Source: PHBD01 sp964578535 (GTDB lineage: Bacteria; Desulfobacterota; Syntrophia; Syntrophales; PHBD01). Taken from it: a stretch of DNA of 64,000 nucleotides. Positions 19,325 to 27,033 of the stretch are shown piece after piece (position 1 is the stretch's first letter; each line of letters starts with the position of its first letter). A program made the translations under genes and the position numbers. The notes under the pieces are model-generated. The model worked only from the letters and a program-made list of their open reading frames with translations, was not told the origin of the DNA and did not search any database. The stretch is from positions 62,001 through 126,000 of the forward strand of contig CAZODI010000001.1 in NCBI GenBank assembly GCA_964578535.1, read 5' to 3'.

Positions 19325-21013
19325 ATGAACGAGACACGCGAGCGGAAGACCGATATCCAGTTTACCGCCTATCCCCAGGTGAACCGTCTGCTGAACCATC
19401 TCGTTGCCGAGGTCCAGGAATTCACCGAGGACCAGCTCGGCCTGATCCGCCGGCTCACCCGGATCGGCTCGGCCCTCTCGGCGGAGCGGAACCTGGGGAA
19501 GCTCTTGGAGATGATCATCGACGAGGCCCGGGAGTTCACCACCGCTGACGGTGGAACGCTCTACATCATGTCCGATGACGAGACGGAGCTCCAGTTTGCC
19601 ATTGCCCAGACCGAATCGCTGGGTGTTCGCATGGGCGGAACGGGGGACAGGATTACCTGGCCCGCCGTACCGCTTCACAACGCAGACGGATCGGAGAACT
19701 TCTCGAACGTGTCCGCCTTCGTGGCTCTGAAGGGCCAGGCGGTCAACATCCCCGATGTCTACCATGCCGAGGGCTTCAACTTCGAGGGAACAAAGAAGTT
19801 CGACGAACGGACGGGATACCGGTCCAAGTCCATGCTTGTTCTTCCCATGAGGAACCATGAGAACGACATCATCGGTGTTCTTCAGCTCCTCAATCCCCGG
19901 GATCCCGAGACGGGCGAGACGATCCCCTTCAGCAAGGAGAGCCAGGAAATGACGGAGTCCCTGGCCTCCCAGGCCGCCGTGGCGATCACCAACAACCGGC
20001 TGATCGGAGACCTGGAAGAACTCCTCGAATCCTTCATCCGGACCATCGGCAGCGCCATCGACGAAAAATCGCCTTATACCGGCGGCCACATCCGGCGCGT
20101 GGCCGAATTGACCATGGACATCGCCGATCGAATCAACAAAACGAAGGAACAGCCGTACGGCGATTACCACCTCACCGCCGATGAGATGAGGGAGCTCCGG
20201 CTCGCGGCATGGCTTCATGACGTCGGCAAGATCACAACGCCGGAGCATGTCGTGGACAAGGCCACGAAGCTGCAGACAATCTGCGACCGGATCGACCTCC
20301 TGAAGGCCCGCGTCGAGATCATCAAGAAGAACCACATCATCGATATTCTCCGAGAGCGGCTGGACGGTGCCGGAAAGGACGTCCCCGATGCGGATTATGA
20401 GGACGAATTCACCAGGACCATCGACGATGACCTGGCGTTCCTGGAGACCACGAACCAGGGTGGGGAATTCCTGCCGGACGACAAGGTGAAGAGGCTCCAG
20501 GCCCTGACGGAGACGACGTATTGCCTCCACGGCGAGGATCTGCCGGTCCTGACACAGGACGAATGCGCGAACCTCAGCATCCGCCGGGGGACCCTGAACG
20601 ACGAGGAGAGGGAGATCATCAACAACCACACGGTGGTGACTTTCAAGATGCTCTCTCAGCTGCCGTTTCCGAAGAAGCTGAAGCACGTGCCGGAATATGC
20701 CGCGTCTCACCATGAGCGCCTGGACGGCACCGGCTACCCGCGGGGCCTCAAGGACAGCGAAATTCCCATCCAGGCCCGCATCTTGGCCCTGGCGGACGTC
20801 TTCGAGGCCCTTACGGCCCGGGACCGGCCCTACACAAAGGGGAAGACCCTGGCGGAAGCCCTCAAGATCGTCGGCTTCATGGTGAAGGACCGGCACATCG
20901 ACGGGGATATCTTCAACCTGTTCGTGCGGGAGAAACTCTATACGGATTATATCCGCCGGGAGGCCCCCCATCTCTTGGCGGAGTTGGAGGGCGGAGAGTC
21001 GGGGGCATCCTGA
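19325..21013 (+). CDS. GAF/HD-GYP phosphodiesterase-like protein with an insertion
   Basis: A 562-residue signalling protein: GAF domain at about 40-220 (ending in VAITNNRLIGDLEELLES), then an HD-GYP domain from ~240. HD-GYP enzymes hydrolyse cyclic di-GMP or related dinucleotides. The HD pair is in AWLHDVGK (~299-306) and the GYP motif is in HHERLDGTGYP (~461-471). About 100 extra residues lie between the two halves, including an acidic segment (DVPDADYEDEFTRTIDDD), where a normal domain has a ~60-residue link. All core residues seem to be kept. The 3' end overlaps the convergent protease gene by 67 bases. Confidence 0.88.
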   Translation: MNETRERKTDIQFTAYPQVNRLLNHLVAEVQEFTEDQLGLIRRLTRIGSALSAERNLGKLLEMIIDEAREFTTADGGTLYIMSDDETELQFAIAQTESLGVRMGGTGDRITWPAVPLHNADGSENFSNVSAFVALKGQAVNIPDVYHAEGFNFEGTKKFDERTGYRSKSMLVLPMRNHENDIIGVLQLLNPRDPETGETIPFSKESQEMTESLASQAAVAITNNRLIGDLEELLESFIRTIGSAIDEKSPYTGGHIRRVAELTMDIADRINKTKEQPYGDYHLTADEMRELRLAAWLHDVGKITTPEHVVDKATKLQTICDRIDLLKARVEIIKKNHIIDILRERLDGAGKDVPDADYEDEFTRTIDDDLAFLETTNQGGEFLPDDKVKRLQALTETTYCLHGEDLPVLTQDECANLSIRRGTLNDEEREIINNHTVVTFKMLSQLPFPKKLKHVPEYAASHHERLDGTGYPRGLKDSEIPIQARILALADVFEALTARDRPYTKGKTLAEALKIVGFMVKDRHIDGDIFNLFVREKLYTDYIRREAPHLLAELEGGESGAS

Positions 21014-22401
21014 CCCTTCTTGAGGGAATCGATTTCCTTCTGAATCCGCCGGGACTTTTCCGGATCCCGCCCGAGGAGTTTCCGGGCCTCTTCGAGATGG
21101 TAGATAGCGTTGTCTTTCCGTTTGTTTTGCTTCAGGAACAGGCCGTAGAAATAGTGGTAATCCCCGGTCCGGCCCGTTTTCCCGTAAGCCATGGCCATGT
21201 TGTACAGGATATCCGCCTCCCGGGGCGGATCGTTCTCCAGCCGCCGGTACTGGTCCACGGCGGCTTCATAATTTCCCATTGTCCCATAGGCCCTTCCCAG
21301 GTAGAGCAGGGCCTCCATGTCGTCCCGGTCCAACTGCAGGGCCTTCCGCAGCGGATCGACGGCCTCCTGCGTCCGTCCGGTCTTTACATAAACGATTCCG
21401 GTCTCCCTCAGGATGTCCACGTCGTTCGGGGCTTCCTTCAGGATCTGGTGAAAGATCTCCAGGGACTCGGACACGCGGCCGATTCTCTCCAGGGAGACCG
21501 CCAGGCCGAGCCGGTCGTCCAGGGAAGCAGGATTCTTCTTAACCCGGTCCCGGAAATAGGCGTAATTGGCCTGTGCGTCCGGCCTGGTCAGGGCCATCTC
21601 GATCCTGATCCTGTCGAACCGTTTCGTAATGTTATCCTTCCCCTGCTGCCTCCGGTAAACCGTCTGGAGCATGCCGTCCAGGTAGCGGATCCGGTCGTCC
21701 GTTCCCGGGTGGGTTTTGAAATACGAGGGGACGGTGCTCGAGTAGAATTCATACCGCCGCATCAGGCGCAGCATCTCGACAGAACTCCGGCCATCATATC
21801 CTGTTGAAATAAGGTAGGATAAACCAAGGCGATCCGCCTCTTCCTCGTTTTCCCGGCTGTATTGCAAGTTGAGGGTTGTTGCCGCTGCCAGGGAAAAGGC
21901 CATGGCTCCGACGGCCAGGTCGCTGCCCCCGCCCAGGAACGCCCCGGCAAGAATGGCCGCAAGGGCGGCCACGTTCACCTTCGTTGATTTCTCGATGATC
22001 CTGGCAATGTGGCGGGCATTCACATGGGCAATTTCGTGGGCGATGACACTGGCCAGCTGGGCCTCGTCGTCGGCCATGGCGATGAGGCCCCGGCTGACAT
22101 AGACGTATCCCCCGGGAGTGGCAAAGGCATTGATGGCCGAATCCTTGTAAACGGAGAAGTGAAAGTCGAAGGGCGCCTTGCTGCTGTGGGAAAGGATGCT
22201 GTTGCCAAGCTCCGTGATATAGGACTGGACGCGCTTTTCCTTGTACAGGGCGTTGCTCTTTTCCATCTTCTCGTAGAATTCACGCCCCACTTTCCGCTCG
22301 TCTTCCAGGGTGAAGGCGGCCCGGGCAATGCCGGCCGACATGATGACGAAGCAGGCGGTCAGGAAGATCACCATGGCGACCAGTCCGAAACGGTTTGTCA
22401 T
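20947..22401 (-). CDS. Periplasmic M48 metalloprotease with TPR repeats (BepA-like)
   Basis: A 484-residue zinc protease of the BepA/YfgC type, which in E. coli checks outer-membrane protein assembly. It has an N-terminal signal peptide (hydrophobic run ending GIARAAF), the M48 metal motif HEIAHVNARH (~residue 135) with a downstream Glu (ENEEEADRLG), and a C-terminal series of about four TPR motifs (~300-470). I preferred the ATG at 22401 because AGGAG stands 7 bases before it; an ATG at 22416 is in frame. It is third in a minus-strand operon with two envelope proteins. Confidence 0.9.
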   Translation of the reverse strand: MTNRFGLVAMVIFLTACFVIMSAGIARAAFTLEDERKVGREFYEKMEKSNALYKEKRVQSYITELGNSILSHSSKAPFDFHFSVYKDSAINAFATPGGYVYVSRGLIAMADDEAQLASVIAHEIAHVNARHIARIIEKSTKVNVAALAAILAGAFLGGGSDLAVGAMAFSLAAATTLNLQYSRENEEEADRLGLSYLISTGYDGRSSVEMLRLMRRYEFYSSTVPSYFKTHPGTDDRIRYLDGMLQTVYRRQQGKDNITKRFDRIRIEMALTRPDAQANYAYFRDRVKKNPASLDDRLGLAVSLERIGRVSESLEIFHQILKEAPNDVDILRETGIVYVKTGRTQEAVDPLRKALQLDRDDMEALLYLGRAYGTMGNYEAAVDQYRRLENDPPREADILYNMAMAYGKTGRTGDYHYFYGLFLKQNKRKDNAIYHLEEARKLLGRDPEKSRRIQKEIDSLKKGQDAPDSPPSNSAKRWGASRRI

Positions 22402-22449
22402 GTTGGATCTCCTCATTGTTCTCTTCTTTCGTTGGGAAAGCAGGCTTTC

Positions 22450-23451
22450 TTACTTTCCCGGGGCCGGCGGAATCACAAGGATTTCCACCCGCCGGTTTGC
22501 GTCTCCCGTGCCTTTCCCAAACAGGGGCTCCGATGATCCCGCTCCGGAGGCCGAGATGGCCGGGTCCGCGACGCCGGCGATCAGGAAGGCCTTCCGGATC
22601 ATCCGGGCCATGGCGTCCGTGGCTTTCTCATCCTCCGTCCGCACCGGTTTCCCGGATCCGTGGACCGTGACAGCCAACCGCGTTCCAGGGTAGGCTTTCA
22701 CGACGTCCGCGATGCGCTGGATGTGAAGCGCCGCCTGCGGGGCGAGAGAGGAGGATCCCTTGGCCGCGGTGCGGATCAGATCGTCCCTGGGAATTACGAG
22801 CGACGTTCCCTTGTTCGACGGTCGGGACAGATAGGCGAGCTTCTCCAGGGAGCGCTGAAACTCGACGGTTCGGCTCAGGGAGAGGGCTTGGCCTTTCAGG
22901 CTCGCCTGTTCGGCTTTCAGCCGGGCGACTTCCTGTTCCAGTCCTGTCCGGGCTGTGCGCAGTGAGGCCAATTCTCCCGAAAGGCTCTTCATCTCGCTGG
23001 GAGGAGTCCCCGCCTTGTCACGGAGCCGGCGAATTTCGGCTTCCTTGTCTGCAAAAACCTTGATCTTTGCCTCGGTCTCCGGGATCGCCTTTTCCAGCCT
23101 CACGTTTTCCCGCTCATGGGAGATCTTTTCCAGCCGGGCCATACCGGTCGAGGCGGCGATCTCCGCCATCTCCGCCCAGTAGAGAATGTCCGGGAGGACC
23201 TCCGGGTTCAGCTTCCCCCGCCAGGATGTGTTCCTGTCCAGGGTCGACTGGGCGTTTCCCAGGTATGTCCGGGATTTCTGAAGCTCCGCTGCCGTGACTT
23301 TCAACTCGTCGCTTTTGGCGGTTGTCTTTTCGATGACCGTCCGGGCTTTCTGAATGGCGAACTTGGCCTGCTCTTTTTCGTCGGCCAGGACCGGGACGGC
23401 GAGAGCGATGCACAGGACCGGGAGCAGCAGGAAGATGAGAAACCGTTTCAT
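22450..23451 (-). CDS. Secreted coiled-coil protein with OmpA-like C-terminal domain
   Basis: A 333-residue envelope protein: signal peptide (MKRFLIFLLLPVLC... ending VLADE), a DUF4398-like helical region to ~110, and a long coiled coil rich in Glu, Arg and Leu (~110-205). A C-terminal OmpA/MotB-type domain follows (~215-333), ending in DANRRVEILV, which probably binds peptidoglycan. Its start overlaps the stop of the upstream gene by 4 bases (ATGA), so the two are translationally coupled. A role in envelope integrity is inferred from the domain and from the BepA-like neighbour. Confidence 0.85.
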   Translation of the reverse strand: MKRFLIFLLLPVLCIALAVPVLADEKEQAKFAIQKARTVIEKTTAKSDELKVTAAELQKSRTYLGNAQSTLDRNTSWRGKLNPEVLPDILYWAEMAEIAASTGMARLEKISHERENVRLEKAIPETEAKIKVFADKEAEIRRLRDKAGTPPSEMKSLSGELASLRTARTGLEQEVARLKAEQASLKGQALSLSRTVEFQRSLEKLAYLSRPSNKGTSLVIPRDDLIRTAAKGSSSLAPQAALHIQRIADVVKAYPGTRLAVTVHGSGKPVRTEDEKATDAMARMIRKAFLIAGVADPAISASGAGSSEPLFGKGTGDANRRVEILVIPPAPGK

Positions 23452-23840
23452 GGCTTTTCTCCTTTCCCGGCCAGGATGTCGTCGAGCCGTTTCTGCAGTT
23501 TATCCAGCCTGGCGCGGGTGACGGCGGTTTTCTCCGCCGCTTCCCGTTCCTCCGTCCTTGCCTTTGCCAGCTCCATCTGGAGAACGGCCATGTCCAGTGC
23601 CGTCTTCGTGGCCCCCTCGTTCCCGCTGTCGGCGGCTTCCTTGGCTTTCGCAAGGGTCTGCTGGGTTGCTTCCAGAACATCCCTGGCGTAGATGCCGGCC
23701 TTGGCCTGACGCATCTCCTCAAGGGAAGCCCTGGCCTGGCGATAACGATCCATGACGGCCGGGGATACGCTTTCGGCCGCTGCGGCGATCGGGCCCGCCA
23801 GGATTCCCAACAATGTAAAGAAGACAATCAACGGGCGCAT
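23448..23840 (-). CDS. Small secreted helical protein (DUF4398-like)
   Basis: A 130-residue protein with an N-terminal signal peptide (ending GPIAAAAE) and an almost entirely helical, Ala/Glu/Lys/Arg-rich mature part. The pattern (RYRQARASLEEMRQA, then VLEATQQTLAKAKEAADSG) resembles DUF4398 proteins, which often precede OmpA-family genes. It is the first gene of the three-gene envelope operon and has a clear ribosome site (AGGAGG) before 23840. Its exact role is unknown. Confidence 0.8.
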   Translation of the reverse strand: MRPLIVFFTLLGILAGPIAAAAESVSPAVMDRYRQARASLEEMRQAKAGIYARDVLEATQQTLAKAKEAADSGNEGATKTALDMAVLQMELAKARTEEREAAEKTAVTRARLDKLQKRLDDILAGKGEKP

Positions 23841-24011
23841 GGTTTCCTCCTGCCTGGGGGATTCTTGCCGGCGGATACGGACCGGCGGATATGAAGGTGA
23901 GTTGTTTGTGTGGGTGAACGTTATACCCTTCCAGGGGGGAGCGTCAATGGATTTGTAGCCTTATGCTTTGTCACTGCGATGCGGTTCGGGGGCACCTGGG
24001 CACCGGTCGAT

Positions 24012-25067
24012 TCATTCCTGTCGGAGTCGTCCCCCCGGTCCCGCGCCGATTTGCCGTCCCAATGGAATCATGTCTTCCCTGAGGCGGGCTAGAAGGATGT
24101 CTCCGTCCGGCACAGCGGACTTTCCCGGGTAGATGTCGTACCGGGCGCGCAGGGCTTCAGGGGTGAAATCCGGCATGACGACGTTGGCCCCCGCCCGGAG
24201 TGCCCGGATCCGGCCTTCCGGATGCAGGGTTCCCAGGGCCGTGGTGGCTGGGATGTTGGTATTCCGGGTCAGCAGGCGCGCCAGGGCGAGGACCCGGAGC
24301 GTTTTTTCCAGGTCGCCGCCCGGCAAGCCGGCGAGGGGCGTTCCCGGGTGCGGAATGAAGGGGCCGATCCCCAGCATGTCCGCGTCGAGCGAGCGGAGCA
24401 GGAGCAGGTCGTCCGCCAGGATCTCCGGCGTCTGTCCGGGCAGGCCCACCATGTTTCCCGCTCCAACCTCGTAACCCAGGTCCCGGAGGTCCTTCAGGCA
24501 GCGGAGGCGTTGCTCCAGTTCACACCCCGGCCGGAGCTGCCTGTAGAGTTCCGGCGAAGCGGTCTCATGCTTGAGGAGGTAGCGGTCCGCTCCGGCCTCG
24601 CGAAAGGCCCGATATTCGTCCCTGGACCGTTCTCCCACTGACAGCGTCACGGCCAGGCCGGTCTCGTCCTTGATCCGGCCGATGATACGGCAGAGGTCGC
24701 TACGGGTGTATGAGGGGTCCTCGCCGGACTGCAGGACCACCGTTCCGATGTCCCTGTCCCGGATCCGGTGGACGGTGGCGAGGACGGAATCCTCCTCCAT
24801 CCGATAGCGCGCAATGTCCCGGTTGTCCCGGCGGAGACCGCAGTAGAGGCAGTTCTGCCGGCAGAAATTGGAGAATTCGACGATGCCGCGAAGATAGACC
24901 GCATCGCCGACGGCTTCCCGGCGTACGGTGTCGGCCGCCGCGCCGAGCGCCCCCAGGGACCCGGCGTCTTCCAGGCCGAGAAGGAGGGTCAGGTCTTCCC
25001 GGGAGAGGTCCTCCCCCCGGCAGGCGGCCCCGATCAGCCCGCCGATTCGGTCCGGCGTCTCAGACAT
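24012..25067 (-). CDS. hydE: [FeFe]-hydrogenase maturation radical SAM protein HydE
   Basis: HydE acts in assembly of the two-iron subcluster of the H-cluster. The 351-residue product has radical SAM motif CRQNCLYC (~residues 55-62) in the context EFSNFCRQNCLYCGLRRDN, then VLQSGED and a TIM barrel ending in TALGTLHPEGR. The accessory C-terminal CX7CX2C cluster of Thermotoga HydE is absent, as in many homologues. The start at 25067 lies inside the end of hydG (8-base overlap), indicating coupled translation. Confidence 0.93.
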   Translation of the reverse strand: MSETPDRIGGLIGAACRGEDLSREDLTLLLGLEDAGSLGALGAAADTVRREAVGDAVYLRGIVEFSNFCRQNCLYCGLRRDNRDIARYRMEEDSVLATVHRIRDRDIGTVVLQSGEDPSYTRSDLCRIIGRIKDETGLAVTLSVGERSRDEYRAFREAGADRYLLKHETASPELYRQLRPGCELEQRLRCLKDLRDLGYEVGAGNMVGLPGQTPEILADDLLLLRSLDADMLGIGPFIPHPGTPLAGLPGGDLEKTLRVLALARLLTRNTNIPATTALGTLHPEGRIRALRAGANVVMPDFTPEALRARYDIYPGKSAVPDGDILLARLREDMIPLGRQIGAGPGGRLRQE

Positions 25068-26457
25068 AGAGATCCCGCTGGCCTTCCTCGATCTTCCGCA
25101 GGCGCTTTTCCAGGTTCTCCCTCTGGCGCGCGTTTTTCGTCTCCGCAATCAGGCGTCCGATCAGGGCGTCGCCCACGGCCTTCGTCTCCGGCGAGGCGTA
25201 GTCCTCCAGGTATTCCTTGTAGGTGAGGACGGCGTTGGTGCGGCAGAACTTCCGGATCAGCCCCGGTTTCGCCAGGTCCATGAAATCCGCCCCCGTCCGG
25301 CCCAGCCGGTAGCAGGCGGTGCAGAAACTGGGGATGTGCCCGTGGGTGCTGATGTCGAGGATCACCTCGTCGAGGGTCCGCGTGTCCCCCAGGTTGAACT
25401 GGGCCGCCCGGAAGCCCTCGCTGGAATCCTCCCGATAGCCTCCGGGGTTCGTCCGCGAGCCCGCACTGATCTGGGAAATTCCCAGGTCGAAAACTTCGCT
25501 CCGGAGTGCCGCCGTCTCACGGGTGGAGAGGATCATGCCCGTGTAGGGGACGGCCATGCGGATCACCGCCACGAGCTTCTTGAAGTCCTCATCGGAGACC
25601 GGGTGGGGCGGCTGGATGGCCGCCGGCGCGTTGAGGGCCGGCTCCAGCCGGGGAATCGAGATGGTGTGGGGACCGACGCCGCAGTCTTTCTCCAACTGCA
25701 GGGCGTGGAAGAGGAGCCCCAGGACCTCGAACTTGTAGTCGTAGAGGCCGAAGAGGGCACCGATGCCCACGTCGTCGATGCCGCCCTCCTGGGCCCGGTG
25801 CATCGCCGTCAGCCGCCGGACGTAGTCCTTCTTGGGGCCGGTGGGGTGCATCCGGCGGTACGTCTCGTGATGGTAGGTCTCCTGGAACAGGACGTAGGTC
25901 CCGATCTTTGCCGCCTTGATCCGCCGGAACTCCTCGACCTCCAGGGGCGCGATCTCCACGTTGATCCGGCGGATCTCCCCGCCCTTCTCCGTCTTCACGG
26001 AATAGGCCGTCTCGATGGCCTCGACGAAGTAGTCCAGGCTGGACCGGCCGGGATGTTCGCCGCAGAGCATCAGGAGCCGCTTGTGCCCCTCCCGCTCCAG
26101 TACGGCCACCTCGCTTGCGATCTGCTCCATGGAGAGGGCTACGCGCTTGAGTTCCTTGTTGTCCTTGCGGAAGCCGCAGTAGAGGCAGTTGTTGCTGCAG
26201 AAATTGGCGATGTAGAGAGGGGCAAACAGGACGAGGCGGTTCCCGTAGATGTCCCGCTTGATCTGCCGGGCCGTCCGTCCGATCTCGCCCAGGAGCTCCG
26301 GGTCCTCCGTCTGCAGGAGAACGGCTGTCTCCTCCGGCGTCAGGCCCTTGAGCTTCTTCGCTTTCTCAATCAGTTCCTCAACCCGCCGACGGGACGGGTT
26401 CTTCGATTCGGTGAGCAGTCGCTCGATCTTTCCGTCGTCAATGAAATCTGCGGTCAT
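25060..26457 (-). CDS. hydG: [FeFe]-hydrogenase maturation enzyme HydG (tyrosine lyase)
   Basis: HydG cleaves tyrosine to p-cresol and makes the CO and cyanide ligands of the H-cluster. The 465-residue length is typical. The radical SAM motif CSNNCLYC (~86-93) and the C-terminal CTAC...C pattern, exactly CX2CX22C, which binds the second (dangler-iron) cluster, are both present. It lies between the TM1266-type regulator gene (15 bases upstream) and hydE (overlapping). Confidence 0.96.
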   Translation of the reverse strand: MTADFIDDGKIERLLTESKNPSRRRVEELIEKAKKLKGLTPEETAVLLQTEDPELLGEIGRTARQIKRDIYGNRLVLFAPLYIANFCSNNCLYCGFRKDNKELKRVALSMEQIASEVAVLEREGHKRLLMLCGEHPGRSSLDYFVEAIETAYSVKTEKGGEIRRINVEIAPLEVEEFRRIKAAKIGTYVLFQETYHHETYRRMHPTGPKKDYVRRLTAMHRAQEGGIDDVGIGALFGLYDYKFEVLGLLFHALQLEKDCGVGPHTISIPRLEPALNAPAAIQPPHPVSDEDFKKLVAVIRMAVPYTGMILSTRETAALRSEVFDLGISQISAGSRTNPGGYREDSSEGFRAAQFNLGDTRTLDEVILDISTHGHIPSFCTACYRLGRTGADFMDLAKPGLIRKFCRTNAVLTYKEYLEDYASPETKAVGDALIGRLIAETKNARQRENLEKRLRKIEEGQRDLYV

Positions 26458-26471
26458 TTGGTCTTTCCCTT

Positions 26472-26720
26472 CTATGCTTTGGTCAGGGCCGACTTCACCT
26501 GCACCCCCTCCAGGGCGCCCAGCTTTCCCGTCAGGGAGCCGATCTCGTCGGTGGTGGCGTGAACAATGAGCGAGATGATGTGGAGACCCTTGGGCGGGTA
26601 GGGCAGCCCCATCCTGCCGATGACGGCCTCGCCGTGCTCGCTCAGGATGGCATTGACCCGGTTGGCCTGGCCGGCCCGGTTTGTGATAATGATGGTTACG
26701 GTTCCGATGCGGCGGTTCAT
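26472..26720 (-). CDS. TM1266-type iron-only hydrogenase system regulator (ACT-like)
   Basis: An 82-residue ACT/NikR-C-like protein with the sequence type of TM1266 (GTVTIIITNRAGQANRVNAILSEHG..., IGRMGLPY, HIISLIVHATTDEIGSLTGKLG). Such proteins are encoded next to hydE/F/G in many anaerobes and are presumed regulators, without proven ligand. It is the first gene of the TM1266-hydG-hydE unit and has AGGAG before its ATG. A terminator-like hairpin stands 20 bases upstream. Confidence 0.88.
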   Translation of the reverse strand: MNRRIGTVTIIITNRAGQANRVNAILSEHGEAVIGRMGLPYPPKGLHIISLIVHATTDEIGSLTGKLGALEGVQVKSALTKA

Positions 26721-26739
26721 GCCATCTCCTTTCCGTGAT

Positions 26740-26777
26740 AAAAAAAAGAGGTCCGCTCCCGAAGGGGGCAGACCTCT
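26740..26777 (-). terminator. Intrinsic terminator/attenuator before the hydG operon
   Basis: On the minus strand AGAGGTC and GACCTCT close a GC-rich hairpin with a TTCG loop, followed by a run of eight T. It ends only about 20 bases before the TM1266-type gene. It could be the terminator of the PAS/HD-GYP gene, 257 bases upstream, or an attenuator in the leader of the hyd operon, because a possible promoter lies between them. Confidence 0.85.
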
Positions 26778-26831
26778 TGCGATGGCTTGTTGCGCTCCCC
26801 CTCGAGGTCAGACGGCGTCCTTCCCCTCAGG

Positions 26832-26855
26832 ACCGGCCGGATCAACCGGCCGTCG
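26832..26855 (-). repeat. Stem-loop in the hyd leader
   Basis: GACCGGCCGG, a 4-5-base loop (ATCAA) and CCGGCCGTC form a strong GC stem. It lies between the candidate promoter and the terminator hairpin, near the predicted transcript start. Confidence 0.55.
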
Positions 26856-26857
26856 GC

Positions 26858-26886
26858 TATTCATCACACATCGGTGGAAATGTCAA
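26858..26886 (-). promoter_or_regulatory. Candidate promoter for TM1266-hydG-hydE
   Basis: A perfect TTGACA (26886-26881) and a weak TGAATA (26863-26858) are 17 bases apart on the minus strand. The -35 region lies in an imperfect dyad (TGTCAA ... TTGA ... TGACA at 26881-26906) that could be an operator. Confidence 0.4.
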
Positions 26887-27033
26887 CGGTTATGTTGAAT
26901 ATGACATACATCGGAACCTCGGGATCCCGTGATTGCGGGGGCCGGTCGCTGCGGTACCGAAGGCGCCTGAGGCCCGGTCGGCGAAGGGGACGGGAACATG
27001 CAGACGGGCATCGCCGTGACCGCCGGGGAAAGC

